This document shows, piece after piece, positions 10,971-22,973 of a stretch of DNA of 64,000 nt; position 1 is the stretch's first letter, and each line of letters opens with the position of its first letter. Location of the stretch: NCBI GenBank assembly GCA_037576195.1, contig CM075101.1, forward strand, positions 2,418,001 through 2,482,000, written 5' to 3'. This DNA comes from Phytoseiulus persimilis (taxonomy: Eukaryota > Arthropoda > Arachnida > Mesostigmata > Phytoseiidae). The notes below the pieces were generated by a model that was given only the letters and a program-made list of their open reading frames with translations, searched no databases and was not told the origin of the DNA. The position numbers and the translations under genes are program-made.

Positions 10971-12043
10971 TCAGATATGAAGACTCTCTGATCCCAACAG
11001 AAGTTCCTCGCGGTCGCCATTCATTCCCCGGCGTCTATCCATTGCTGCTTTCAGTTTCCGGCAGTTCACTCTGAAATCAGAGATCACAAGGAAATCAGCA
11101 GCCTATGGCCTCCCTATCAAGTTTTGAAGAATTTTTGTCGCAGATCGAAAGTAGGGGATCGGCGGGAACTTCACCCTCAGGATATTTCTTTGCAACTCAC
11201 TCACATAACCACGACGATAGCGGACGCCAAAACACCTAGACGAGCAGTCACGTGCAGCGCAACTCTCAAGGATTCATCCGATTCTCCAGCAACTTCCTCA
11301 GCAACCTCTCTAGGGGTCGCCGTGTTTTCGGTTTCGCAGGAGGTGCCGGAGTATCCGTCGTCACACTCGCACACCGCGTTGCCGTCAGACGCAAACGAGC
11401 AAGAGCCGTGCCTGCCGCAGGATTTCTTGCACAGGTCCTGTAAGCGAGGAATACGATCATAGATACCCGTCTGGCTGGAGCAGCCAGATAGGAGTCGGAT
11501 CTCCGCCTACCGAGCTCTGAAGCAGCCGCTGTAGTGAGCTGTAACTCACTTGTTCGGGCAGGGAAAGCGAGCGCGTCTCGAGTTTTGGGCAATTCGATTC
11601 GTCGGATTTATCGGAACAGTGTGGAAAGCCGTCGCATTCCTCTGAAGACTTTATGCAAATCCCACTGGTTTCACAGGTGAAGCCTCCGCACCCTGGGGTA
11701 AGTTGAAAGTCTCCGTAGATTTGAAAGCTACGAACACAACGGTAAATCAGCTCAGCGCAAAATTTTACGACTCCCCTATCCGAGCCAAGGGGGAACTTGT
11801 CGCACACATGCTGGCTTCCGATGCAGATCTCGTTGAACTTGAAATCCAGGCATTTGTGCAGGCACCCTGGTTCCGCCGACGAGACGGCTGTGGGCGGATC
11901 ACAATTAATTCACGATAGGCTTTCAATTGACATTGTTTTTGTCGGAAAAATCTTGGTTTTGCCGCGAACAAACGAATGCAGACCCAGTTCACTCAGCGAT
12001 GAGTTGAGCAAAAAAATAAAGTGTTATTTTCATTGTTTGGAAT
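10971..12043 (-). pseudogene. LDLa/EGF-module gene copy 3, damaged
   Basis: The same exon order as copies 1 and 2 can be traced: exon 1 beginning MKITLYFFAQLIA (ending at 11998), exon 2 11756-11887, exon 3 11550-11692, exon 4 11205-11437 and exon 5 10971-11070. It lacks the third LDLa and second EGF-like module. Exons 3-5 are healthy: an LDLa ending KSDESNC, an EGF module (CECDDGYSGTSCE), a short membrane segment (LGVLASAIVVVI) and a basic tail (MDRRRGMNGDREELLL), all in phase. The donors after exons 1 and 2 have both lost the G of GT (GCTGAG where the sister copies have GGTGAG), and exon 1 then runs into a stop. LDLa 1 has lost its acidic calcium motif. Intron 2 is 63 bases with no stop, so exons 2 and 3 read through. 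A 5'-truncated gene with another start is possible, but I found no in-frame ATG. Confidence 0.6.
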
Positions 12044-12330
12044 CCTATAGCCTTCTTCTCGATTGAGTAGTTACTACTTGGATCACTTTTCTGCGCCTGG
12101 CTAGCCGGTCGCATGAGATTCACTTGCATCGCATTCTGTTGATCGATGCACGTTTGCGCGCCGCAAATCCGACCGCACGAACGCAGTCATTCGATCCCTC
12201 GATGCGTTTCGATCTACGAAGCGTTCTCAGCTCAGGATCGAGCTCTGCCTGTATGCATCTTCCAGACCAATGAAGCATGGGTAGTTTCAGAGAAGGAAGC
12301 AACATCAAATCGGATTTCAAGGATATTCAT
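12044..12330. repeat. Duplicated upstream region of copy 3
   Basis: Aligns with about 9960-10255 upstream of copy 2 at an offset of roughly 2070, with scattered differences. Together with exon 1 it marks the 5' flank that was copied with the gene. It presumably contains the promoter; I see no clear TATA box. Confidence 0.6.
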
Positions 12331-15300
12331 GCTCGACCAGTCAGAATCATCAATCAAATATATTTCATCCCGACGTTCTGGAACACATTGGAGCTTGAGA
12401 GTTTTCGAAATTTTCGATTCGGAACATGTGTTGGCGACCCCCATTTCCGAGATGAAACAGTTCGTTCTCGCATCTCAACCATTCGACTCTTCCCAGCGAG
12501 TCCAGCGCACCAAAGGATCCCGATCAAGAGCTGGCAGCGAATTATTTTCAATTATTTCAATGGATTCGAGCTGAATATCATCGATTGACGTCACGAAGGA
12601 GACGTGTTCGAGAGAGTGTTCAAGTGGATTTTTCCTCCATTAAACGAACCGTGTTTACAATGTTTGAAAGCGGTAGCTGCATTGATAAACGAGTTGCTAC
12701 GTCATGGGGATCCCTCAAGGACGATCACAAGCGACGTCACAGTAACAGAACAGATCGACGGAACGACCACGTTGGAGAAGAGCAGTGAAGACAACGAGCC
12801 AGTTGCGAGGATATTCGCTCGGAAAAACTCCGAGCCAAACTCTGTTTCAGTTTCGAACGAGTCCTCTACAGAAACAGATCGTCAGTTTATTTCATCTCTG
12901 TGAGCATGAAATGACACGAAGCTGCGGAAGGGGGATCGATGATACTAGCTCAGGATGGAAACTTCGACTCCAAGCTGACCCAGACGGCAGGTTATCCGAC
13001 CAGTTTTGTGCGCCCGATGCTAAATCTGAAGCATCGGTGGGAAAAATAGCACTGGAAGTATCGATGCGAAGCCCTCTCGGAGACATGCTCATGTGATTCG
13101 ACCTTCGACGACACAACATCACCCCGCGGGAAATACACCGCCTGGGTATGGACTCGATTCTCGAGGGAATGCCGTTGTTGCTAAGCGCCTATCGAAGTGA
13201 GCACTCGAGTGACGGAGCACCCTGGAGTGTCTGGTCAACAGCCTGTCTGCGTCTCATTTCATAAACCACTAGATTCGTTCTCTTTGGTATTACGTAGATA
13301 TCCTGGCCGCTGAACTTGGTGCTGATGTCTGATATCTCTGAGTATGGCCGGAGACACTGGCCCGATCGCAGTTGTTGACGTTCGGTAATGATGATCCACT
13401 CGGAGACCAGAACAAACAACTCAGTGTATGAAAGAATCAACCTCCGACCCGGACCGTGCAGAGCCGAGAGCTTTGCGGACTGGAAGATAACCGCCACTTG
13501 CGGTGGAGGCGCGTGTTGGAGTGGTCGGTGACAGGGTATCTTTCGAGTTGATCTCAGGAATCTTATCCTGATCGATATTACAGGTGCGTTCCTTCAAGCC
13601 GGGATCACGTGAAGCCAGCTGGTTTCAACTACCGTTACGTTTGCTTGTGAAAGGCAGAAATGAGTATTTAGGCGTTCCCTGGAGATCCTCTCATCCGAAC
13701 GAATCATCAGGCTTGGAATCGCTGTCGGAGTTGAATGCTCCCCCATCAGAGGCGATTAAAAGTCTTCTTCATGACTCTCTCATGATCGACTGCTCCCCGT
13801 TATTTATATCTTGCCTCCATGGCGTTCAGCTTTATGACTCCGTTACGACGGTCCACGTAAACTCTCAACTGGGCGAGCTGGGTGTTAACGATTTCTACAG
13901 AGAGGTAGCGACTGGTGAGCAACATGCCACGTTGGATTTTCCGTTAGCTCGCTCTATCGAGTCGACGCTAGAATACGTCATTTCCCATCTTTGTATTAAA
14001 CTGAGCCCTGTTCGTGCCCAGGCGGTGTCTGGTAACAGAGCCAACGAAATGTTGGAATACTAGGGGGTCTCCAGTAAGCTCAAGCTCCACGTACTTCCGG
14101 TCGACCCCGTTTGCTCGAAACCTAAGTTGGGATGCTTCAATATCAAATCACACGAGAATTTGAGTGAATCTTAATTGCTTCCTGAGCTCGGAACGTGAGA
14201 ATCAGACTGAGAGCGAGCAGACGACTGGAGGAATGGATGCTCAGCAGAAACTCTCATCAGGGTCGAGTAAATATCCTGAGTTTCAATATACATGTGGAAC
14301 TCGCCAGATGAGAACATTGTGAGTGAACGCGTTCCCGCTCATATGAAAAGAAAAACTCCTTGTGGGCAGCAGCTCTCACACTTCTCAACACCTGGCGGTT
14401 TTCTGCTGGAGGCTCGGTCGTTCATTTCTATCAAGTGGTCTCAAAGTTTAAGATGGTTGCACTCACAACGATTGTTATCCTGAATGGAACGGCGACGCTC
14501 TTTAAAAAAATTATAACGTCGAGGAAACATATGCGTCCCCAGAATACCCGACGTTGATAAATTGACCTCGCACGGCTCATGAGCTGGTCTGGTGTCGTCG
14601 GTCCTTCCCGACTGAAACATGGATCCTGATGACCTGTGTCCGCTATTCCGATATCTCTCTGTATTTGAGATCCATCATGATTGGTTTGAGAATATTTGTC
14701 CAGAGTAGGCATGTATTTCCGAACTCGGAAATTAATATTTGACTCCGAAACGGAGATCCGTCATCACCGGACGTTTCCAACCCACCGGAATTATCCAAGA
14801 AATAATTTCGACTTGAGCATGAGAAACGGAGCAGGAACGACGCTTTTGAATCGACATCTCACGGTGTCTCACACTCCGCTGAGATCTCCAGATCGGCTCC
14901 ACTGGAAATAGACTTCTTCGAGCTCAGAATCACTGAAAAAATCCCACATATACAAGAGAATAAGTGAAAAGCGTCTCAATGGAGCCAATGGCAGACCACT
15001 GGTTCATATTCTCCTACAGATGCGAAATTATCCCAACACTCGATCGCTGTTTGCGTCGCATCAGGCGGACGAACACTTCCCCACGCTACTTCCAAGTACA
15101 GCTGAAAACAGTGAACTTTGGTACAATGAACACGGGAAAAGCCGAGAGAGAAGGTTGGAGTCCAGCGGAACTCGACCAAAGGAGCGGAATTTTCTCGAAC
15201 GCTTCCAACGAGAGAAAATTCCAAGGCGATTCCAGTCGCGTTCAGCAGCCATTGAACTCGCTCCAATAATCAATGAACCGCAAGTGAATCCATGTCGAAT

Positions 15301-15518
15301 CCAGCCGGGGAGCAAGTTACGCAAGCGAACGGACTGGTCTAACCTTTGCCGTAGGAACATCGGTAGCAGGTTCTCCGCGAGCAAACAGAATGTTGTTGCT
15401 CGATTATCTGACTGGGAACAACTCGGTTCCAGAGTTCAGGTGGCGAGGTTATTTGAGCGACAAATAGTTTTTCCTACGCCCGTTACCACGCTGACATGTT
15501 TCCGCTGTTGGTGAATTA

Positions 15519-15736
15519 CCCTGAAGTCTGGGAGATAAGGGACTACTTTTTCAACCATAAATTCACCCAGAATCCACAGCCATCGATGGAATTTTCAAGA
15601 TCTGGAATTCTTCCGTGATTGACGGAACGTTGCTACATCATGCAGAATTATCGGAATTCACATGCGTGCACGTGAGCGGAAGTTCCCGTAATGTTTCAAG
15701 TCAAAAAAGTAGTCCCTTATCTCCCAGACTTTAGGG
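15519..15736. mobile_element. MITE-like element, TA target duplication
   Basis: The left terminal repeat, 15519-15551, begins CCCTGAAGTCTGGGAGATAA. The right repeat, 15704-15736, is its reverse complement with one mismatch over 33 bases. The pair is flanked by TA at 15517-15518 and at 15737-15738. The 218-bp interior has no open frame of note. Terminal repeats plus a TA duplication are typical of non-autonomous Tc1/mariner-superfamily elements. Moved by a transposase made elsewhere (inference). Confidence 0.8.
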
Positions 15737-17247
15737 TATATCCTGAGTCTCCTCCGCGCCCTCCTTCAGACGTTGGTGTGTACCACCTCCATATTCGACT
15801 CCTGAACGTGAAACTCGGATCCGAAAAATGTATATCGTGAATCGTATAGCGAGAAGTTCTCTCGCTTCCGAATCAGGTTGAAAAACTGAGCTCGTCAAAC
15901 AGAATTGAGTACTCAACGCTCATTTCCTTCACAACATGACGTGGTCCATTGGTAATACACTCGAATCGTCCCGGCTTGATATGCGTTTGCTGAGAGTCTG
16001 CGGACTCGTGACCCAAACGCTCTGAGAACACGTGTTACATGGCGTATAGGTTATCGTAACATCCTCTACCTCGGTAAGCCATAAAATTTCTCGAGATTAT
16101 CGCGGTCGCGAGTGATTTACTCGCGCAATGATTTTGCATGTCTCCGATAGTTCATTGCTCGCCGTTGAAGGTTTCAGAGGTCTGTTGCTGGGGGCTCCAA
16201 TCGGTGATTTCGAGCTGAGCTCGAATAAGACCGCGATCAAACAACCAGTCTGCACTCTATTTCATTTCAACCAGAAGTTCGGTGTTCGTCATGTCATTGT
16301 TTTATCGGGCAGCTCTCGCCGGAATGAAAGCGATACGAGATCAGATAGACACGATAACACGATAACGTCAAGCTGTGACTGCGCGGTGAACAGAACCCTG
16401 GTTGATTCGTCGCTGTGCAATCTACCCATCAAGACTGTCAGCCTATCAAAGAAAGCGGCTTCGGCAATTGTTGCCAAGCATTAACGGGGTTGGACTTCTC
16501 GGGTAGTAAATGCTTGGCACCGACCCCTGGACTACGGACAGACTCTCACCGCAGCAACAGGCGTCTCTTGGGGAATGGCGTTTTCTCACGCATGGATGGC
16601 AACTCGCGAATATTCTTGGCGTCCGACCACGGATATCCCGGCTGTATATGTTTCATAGCTCAGTTCGTTCTGGACTCCGCGGAGTCGTTGAGTGCCTGTT
16701 CCGGTCGAGAATCTGATCCTCAACCAGCCGGATGTTATTTCAAACTTTAATACAATCGCAGAAACTCCGGATCCTATTGTGGAACAGTTCCCGCATAACT
16801 CAAGGAACCCACGAGTGACATTCTGAATAGATCATTCGCTCCCCAGATGCTTGTCCGACATCCGAAACAGGGAAGTTCTGCTCCTTCGCGCGATTGGATT
16901 ACATGATCTGGAGGCGAAAGGATTGCGATTTGCGATCTCTGTCGAACTTTATCTGAGAGGTGTCGCCGCGGTGGCATTTTGACGTTTCCCCGAGAAACGA
17001 GGCATTTCGGGAGACCCCTACAGATAACCCCTTCCGGAATCCAACGAAGCCTCGTGAGGCATCGTAGGCCGAGCTTGAACCCAGTCGTTGGGAAGAGATC
17101 TGGCACAGATCTCCGTTATTGCCATAGATCTCCGCCCCCTGTAGACCATCACCTAGACTAAGGTTCGGTCGGCGTTGCCCCTATGTTGTCTCGATCCCTT
17201 TTGAAGTTTCTCGAAATCATTCATGCTCAATGTCGGAGATCTTCGTA

Positions 17248-17261
17248 GGGGGGGGGGGGGG
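17248..17261. repeat. G14 homopolymer
   Basis: Run of 14 G in intergenic DNA. Its length in the assembly should not be trusted to the base. Confidence 0.85.
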
Positions 17262-19589
17262 TCGCGGCCAAAGTGTATTCGCAGCCTCGGCGTACCTCTT
17301 TCGAAAAACATGTTTGCTCTTCTCGCCCCAGGACGAGCCGGGAAACTGCAGGCGGTCACAGATAATCAGATCAGCTCACTCACCGTTGTGCGAAAGAGAC
17401 TAGGATCTATCTGGTCTACCAGAATACCGTTCCTCATATCGGGTGGATTTTGTTGGATTCCCTCGAGGACTGCAAGCTTCCTGTGTACATTACGCAGCGG
17501 AAGCGCCGGGCTACGAGCGTTCTCACTATTCTCGACAAGAGACCTGGGCGACGTCTAGGAACCTTGCGAAATTAGGGCGGTAATTAAAAGAGAGTGGATC
17601 AACCGACATTTCCCGAGAGTGGAAAGTCAGTTCAAAGATCATCGTGTAGTCCCAAGTGCTCACAAAATTTATTTTCGAGTCAGGCAGAGATTTATGCATT
17701 CATTTGTGGCGGATGTCGATGGTCGGAAAACTCCTAGAATCGGTTCAGTCCTCAGAGCCCTATCTCGGTCAGACTGTAAACCGTTGATATGCATCAGGTT
17801 GTCTTGAGATTGGGCCCGGCTAGTGGACAGCAGCCATCACCGATTGGATTGCGATACGCTAGCTTGTCTTCTTTGGATATCCGTCCGTCTGTCTCGTCGT
17901 GTCTGGAAGGGTATATCATCATTGTGGATTGAAATAAAGTGTTTCTTGACGCATGTTCGCTCAAACAGTCGCAGACACGGCTCGTCGGCGATTGCCGTTA
18001 ATCACCAGGCACGATACGTATGCATGATCGTCGTCGAAGCCGCATCCGCTGACGCAAGCGTTCAGCTGTCCCTGCTCCGCCTGGATTGGGGCTCATTGAT
18101 TCGACGATTTGCGACTCTGATGAAGACATCATTGGATTGCTCCGGAAATGTGAGCATGATCCTACTTCACGAAGATCGCTCCAGATCCGACGATCGCTAC
18201 AGAAACTCGTAAGATAGAACTCCCACAGCTCACTTTTTTTCACGATTCCCTCCTTCCGCGATAACTCAGACGCTCGGAAAGTGAGCTTGACCAATATTTT
18301 TTCGGGCCTTCCCGGCTCGGGGCAAAAAAACCCACCGAGCGATATCCGCTCGGCGGTCAACGTTGTTTTGAACGGATAGGCTTCGCCCCATCCCGAGGGT
18401 GATTTATTCTGCTCCATGTTTGCTAATTGAGGACTGAAATTATACTAAATCGGTGTGGGTAAAGCAGAGTGAGTCGCTCATCAAAATGTTTTCGAGGGCC
18501 CTTTGGCATTGACGCTCTCAACCGATCGCAAGCGACCCAACGCTGAGATGGAATGTCAAGAATCGGAGGAAACCGATGATGCCCCGCTGCCGACGCCGTG
18601 AAGCGAGAACATCGCACCATGCGGACCCTTTCGATATTTCACGGTCTCGAAATCATCTCAGAGCCAACGACTCGTTCCCTCGCCGCGCAATCGGACTGCA
18701 ATCGAACAAGTCGATTGTTCTGCGATATCCGGAATGCCGCTGTCCCCAGAGAGAGAGGGAGAGAGAATTCAATCAATTCCCTGCAAATTATTCAGAGGGG
18801 AGCACATGACGAGTCCTGGGTGAACGAACAAGAATCCGGAGAATGCGGGAAGTATGGTTTCCGCACGCGGATGTCCTGGATGGATCAGACCTTGTTCCAC
18901 TGCTCGGGCTCTCTGTCCCGAGCATGGACTCATTCCGGAATTGAATTCATTCAGCGACCCGAATCGAGAGATTCACAGCCTCGGTCTCGCTCATTTGCCA
19001 GAAATATCCCGAAACCCCCATTCGGTGAGAAGCCGAGAATCGGTCGAGACGCTTGCATCGATTGTTCCCGTTCAGCGTAGTTTGTATTTCCACATTGATT
19101 CCAGCGACCTAATTCCATCAGTTTCGAATGATTCCCAAGGCCGCACAAACTCCAATCTTGATATAGTTCTGAAATCCAGAACTCGGCCGAATCCGTTTTG
19201 CTTAACATGTGAATCGTGAGCCGATCAAGAACTCCTCTCAGTCGGGAGTCGTCCCCGGTTAGGGAAGCTTCACGTCAGCCTTCCCCGTGGACTTCGAAGA
19301 CGCCCCGAGAGTGGCGTTCCTGATTCGGAGACTCCTGAGCTCGTCTCCGACCTGGATGAGGAATTTTTCCAAACAGGTTCTTAAGCTTCACTGTATTCGA
19401 TACGAATCTTCCAGAGATAAAAGCTCAGTTGACCAACGAGTTGAAGTGGAATCGATGAACTTGTGGTCGCGCGGGCCCTTGTCGGAGGCAAGCTGAGAAG
19501 AAACCCGACGACGGAACAGAGAGAACGAACATTGCGGCCGAGGAGGAGGAGGGTTGCTGCTGGGTGGAAAGAGTCGTAGAGTCTCCGCA

Positions 19590-19622
19590 TATAAACAGCA
19601 GGCGAGCGAGTTTCTGTCATTC
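19590..19622 (+). promoter_or_regulatory. PEPCK core promoter (TATA box and initiator)
   Basis: TATAAA at 19590-19595 is followed by an arthropod-type initiator (TCATT, presumed +1 A at 19619) 29 bases downstream, the standard spacing. The PEPCK start codon follows about 74 bases later, so the proposed 5' UTR is short. Confidence 0.6.
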
Positions 19623-19692
19623 AAACAAGTCTTACGACTTCAATGAGATTAGAGAGCCACCACTTCGAGCACTCTTTCGACCTGCTTCTAAG

Positions 19693-22299
19693 ATGCCTGC
19701 CACCGGATCCTACTTCTTACCCCAGCAACTGGAGTGAGTACCGTGTTTTGTGATAGATTCTCTCTTGCAAGACCGTGCCACGACCAGCCGTCGGCCCGAT
19801 CTCCGCGCAGCTACGATGAGTCGTACTGCGCAGGAGTTCCGTTTCCTCTGCCTCTGGTTTCTCCTGGCTGAACAACAGGTTGCAACCCAGCCTCCAGAGC
19901 CAACGCTGCAATCTTGTGTCATTAGAATCATCGATGACACTTTTGGATTCAGAACGATCATTTTACGAAAGATTCTGAACGATAACATCCCGCGAGAACG
20001 CTTGCGCGGAAGGGAGTGGGCAAATTCGGGGAACTCTCGGATGGTTTTCGCGCTCTGTAGCTGACATAATACGACTCAGCTCAGACGGTTCGGGAAGCTG
20101 TTTGAGAGGTTCCACGAGGCTGAGTCAGACATTGGCTTGACAGTGCGCAGTACCGCTGTCCAAAGACTCTCAATAGTTCAGGGTCGGACCCGAAATTCGC
20201 TTCGCCTCAGGTGCGGCACTCACCAGGCGCCGTATTTTTAACCGAAACCGTCGATTTCCAGGCTCAAGGCGTCGGGATGTCTATCTCAATCGGTCGGCAA
20301 CCAAGTCCGAAAGACGTCTGTGGGTTTTAGGCCCAACTCCGATCTGAAAACCCTCCCGGAACACGTGAGGCTTTACGTTGAAGAGAAAATCGCTCTGTGC
20401 AAACCGTCGGCGCTGCACATTTGCGATGGGTCTGAAGAGGAAAATGAATTCCTCATTCAGCACATGCTCCGAGGTAAGTCATCCGTTGTTCCCGTTCGAT
20501 CAACTCACTTGTTGTTGGCCCTGGATGGCCTTAAGTAGGCACCGTGGGCTGAAGCGTCGCGAATGAAGTGCACTCGAGCGCGATTATGAAACCGCTGACA
20601 GTGACGTTCGATTCTAGATGGCATGATCGTCAAACTGAACAAGCATGAAAACTGCTATCTCGCCCGAACGGATCCCGCGGATGTTGCCCGAGTCGAGTCG
20701 AAAACATTCATCTGCACGCCGCGCAAGGAGGACACGATCCCAACTCCTCGGGAAGGTGTCAAGGGGTCCCTCGGGAACTGGATCTCCCCCGAGGATCTCC
20801 AGAAAGCTTGGAACGAACGCTTCCCCGGATGCATGAGGGGTCGAACGATGTACGTCATCCCGTTCAGCATGGGTCCCGTCGGGGGACCGATGTCGAAGAT
20901 CGGTATTCAAATGACCGACTCGCCGTACGTTGTCTGCTCCATGCGAATCATGACACGTGTCGGCAACGCCGTGCTGAGAGCGCTCGGCAGCGGGCCGTTC
21001 ATCAAGTGCCTGCACTCGGTGGGGCAGCCGTTGCCCATGGAAAAGCCGCTCATCAACAACTGGCCGTGCAATCCCGAAAAAACCATCATCACCCATGTCC
21101 CAGAGCGGAACGAAATCGCGAGCTACGGTTCCGGCTATGGTGGCAACTCCCTTCTGGGCAAGAAGTGTTTCGCTCTGAGACTCGGTTCGACCCTCGGCTA
21201 CAAAGAAGGCTGGCTCGCAGAGCACATGCTCATCCTGGGTCTGACCTCGCCTCAGGGCAAGAAGTTCTACGTCGCAGCTGCTTTCCCGTCGGCTTGCGGC
21301 AAAACGAATCTCGCCATGATCACTCCCACCCTTCCCGGCTGGAAGGCCCAGTGTGTGGGAGACGACATCGCCTGGATGCGCTTCGACAAGGACGGGGTCC
21401 TGCGGGCGATCAATCCCGAGTTCGGATTCTTCGGCGTCGCCCCCGGCACCTCTTACACCACGAACCCGAACGCCATGAAGACCGTCGAGAAAAACACGAT
21501 TTTCACGAACGTGGGTGAGACATCCGATGGATCCTATTGGTGGGAAGGCATGTCAGAACCTCGGGAAGGAGTCACCATCAAAACCTGGAGGGGTGAGAAG
21601 AAGGACAACAAATGCCCGGCTGCCCATCCCAACTCGAGATTCTGTTGCCCTGCCAGTCAATGTCCGATCATCGACCCGGCGTGGGAAAAACCCGAAGGTG
21701 TGCCGATCTCCGCCATCATTTTCGGAGGTCGTCGACCGGAGGGCGTTCCACTCGTCTACGAAGCCTACAACTGGGATCACGGAGTCTTCATCGGCTCAGC
21801 CATGCGGTCGGAAACGACCGCTGCTGCCGAGCACACCGGTAAAGCGATCATGCACGATCCTTTCGCGATGAGACCGTTTTTCGGCTACAACTTCACCAAG
21901 TACCTGGAGCACTGGCTCTCGCTCGGAAACAAACCCGGCCTCCAACTCCCCAAGATTTTCCACGTCAACTGGTTCCGCAAGGACGCCAAGGGCCGCTTCC
22001 TCTGGCCGGGATTCGGTGAGAACTCACGTGTCCTTGATTGGATCCTGCAGCGGATCGAGAACAATCCCGGCAGCGCCAAGGACACCCCGGTCGGTCTGAT
22101 CCCAACGAAGGAGGCCCTAAATCTCAGAGGAATCGAGACCGAAGCGAATTACGACGAACTCTTCGCCCTGGATAAAGATTTCTGGACCAGAGAGGTGAAC
22201 GACGTTGCGAAATACTTCGACGAACAGTTGTCTGGAGCAGTTCCGACGAAGATTAAGGAGCAACTCGATGAGCTCGTCGCTCGAGTTGCCGCGCTGTGA
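19693..22299 (+). CDS. Pepck: Phosphoenolpyruvate carboxykinase (GTP)
   Basis: Catalyses oxaloacetate + GTP to phosphoenolpyruvate + CO2 + GDP, the committed step of gluconeogenesis. Three exons: 19693-19733, 20262-20473 and 20618-22299. The phases agree and give 644 residues, slightly above the family's usual 620-640. Exon 2 carries the conserved start ([30 protein letters not shown]). Exon 3 holds the catalytic body: substrate-binding region ([19 protein letters not shown]), P-loop FPSACGKTN near residues 307-315 with the active-site cysteine, kinase-2 motif [10 protein letters not shown] near 331-340, the [17 protein letters not shown] segment, and the guanine-site region [10 protein letters not shown]. 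Exon 1 and early exon 2 give an N-terminal leader of about 50 residues, moderately basic and poor in acidic residues. It could be mitochondrial targeting, but the signal is not strong enough to choose between cytosolic and mitochondrial forms. All catalytic motifs look intact. Confidence 0.95.
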
Positions 22300-22973
22300 T
22301 CGTATAGGCTCGACATCGAAGAGTCGCCATCCCTTCTAATCATGCAAAGCAACTTCTCATGTAATAGCGAACGCTTGTTCTTAGGATTTGATTGTAGAAT
22401 CCCCTATGGCGGCTCCTCACTGCATGTGTTTGCCGCTTATGACAGCCAGACAATCATTCTGTAAATAGATTCTAGGTAACGCTGAGTCTGGGACTCTCGA
22501 AAATTGTGCATATTTCTACAATTGAACACATTCACATGTCTGTCTGCTATTGGAAGATATCTCGTTGAAATATAGCCCATCCATGGATGCTCACAGCTGG
22601 AATCTGCGAGTCCTCACATCATTCATTCCCCAGATCTAGAATCCCTGTTTGGTCGATGAACTCCCTCAAGTTTCTGACCGGTTTTTTCTTCAGTTTAGCG
22701 TTCTCTGAGATCGGCGCTGAGATCATCATTTATCATGCCCCCCAGCTGATGACAAATGATTTTGCAGAGCTCGCCTTTATTGTATCTCAGACGTCACATC
22801 CTTCATTCATGCCTCAAGTCCCTCATTATCATGCAGTAGTATAAATTCTACAAAGATGTCATGGAGTCCCTAAATGTGTGCGTTAACCTCGAAGATCTAC
22901 CACTGGCGATCAGGCAACTGCTCCATCGATAATATCCGCTATATACATTTCTTGAGCTCCTCAATTAGAGGAA
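22300..22973. other. Convergent 3' region between PEPCK and MCPH1
   Basis: Holds the 3' UTRs of two tail-to-tail genes. No plus-strand AATAAA is seen for PEPCK; weaker variants such as AATATA near 22567 are possible. The minus-strand signal for MCPH1 is at 22776-22781. Confidence 0.6.
22776..22781 (-). terminator. AATAAA poly(A) signal of MCPH1
   Basis: AATAAA on the minus strand, about 195 bases after the MCPH1 stop codon. Confidence 0.55.

Larger units (their letters stand above)
12331..19560. other. Intergenic stretch without a recognised gene
   Basis: About 7.2 kb. The longest open frames (for example 13584-14063 and 18598-19080 on the plus strand) are within the length expected by chance in this much sequence and show no domain. 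It contains a terminal-inverted-repeat element at 15519-15736 and a run of 14 G at 17248-17261. Confidence 0.5.

Noticed and set aside
12604-12903. Plus-strand frame with an acidic Ser/Thr-rich end
   Set aside because: Begins with GTG after an in-frame stop, no partner exon found; kept only as a note.
13584-14063. 159-codon plus-strand frame
   Set aside because: Looks partly protein-like but has no recognised domain, no ATG context or exon partners, and about three frames this long are expected by chance.
20614-21225. 203-codon minus-strand frame
   Set aside because: Shadow of the PEPCK coding exon.
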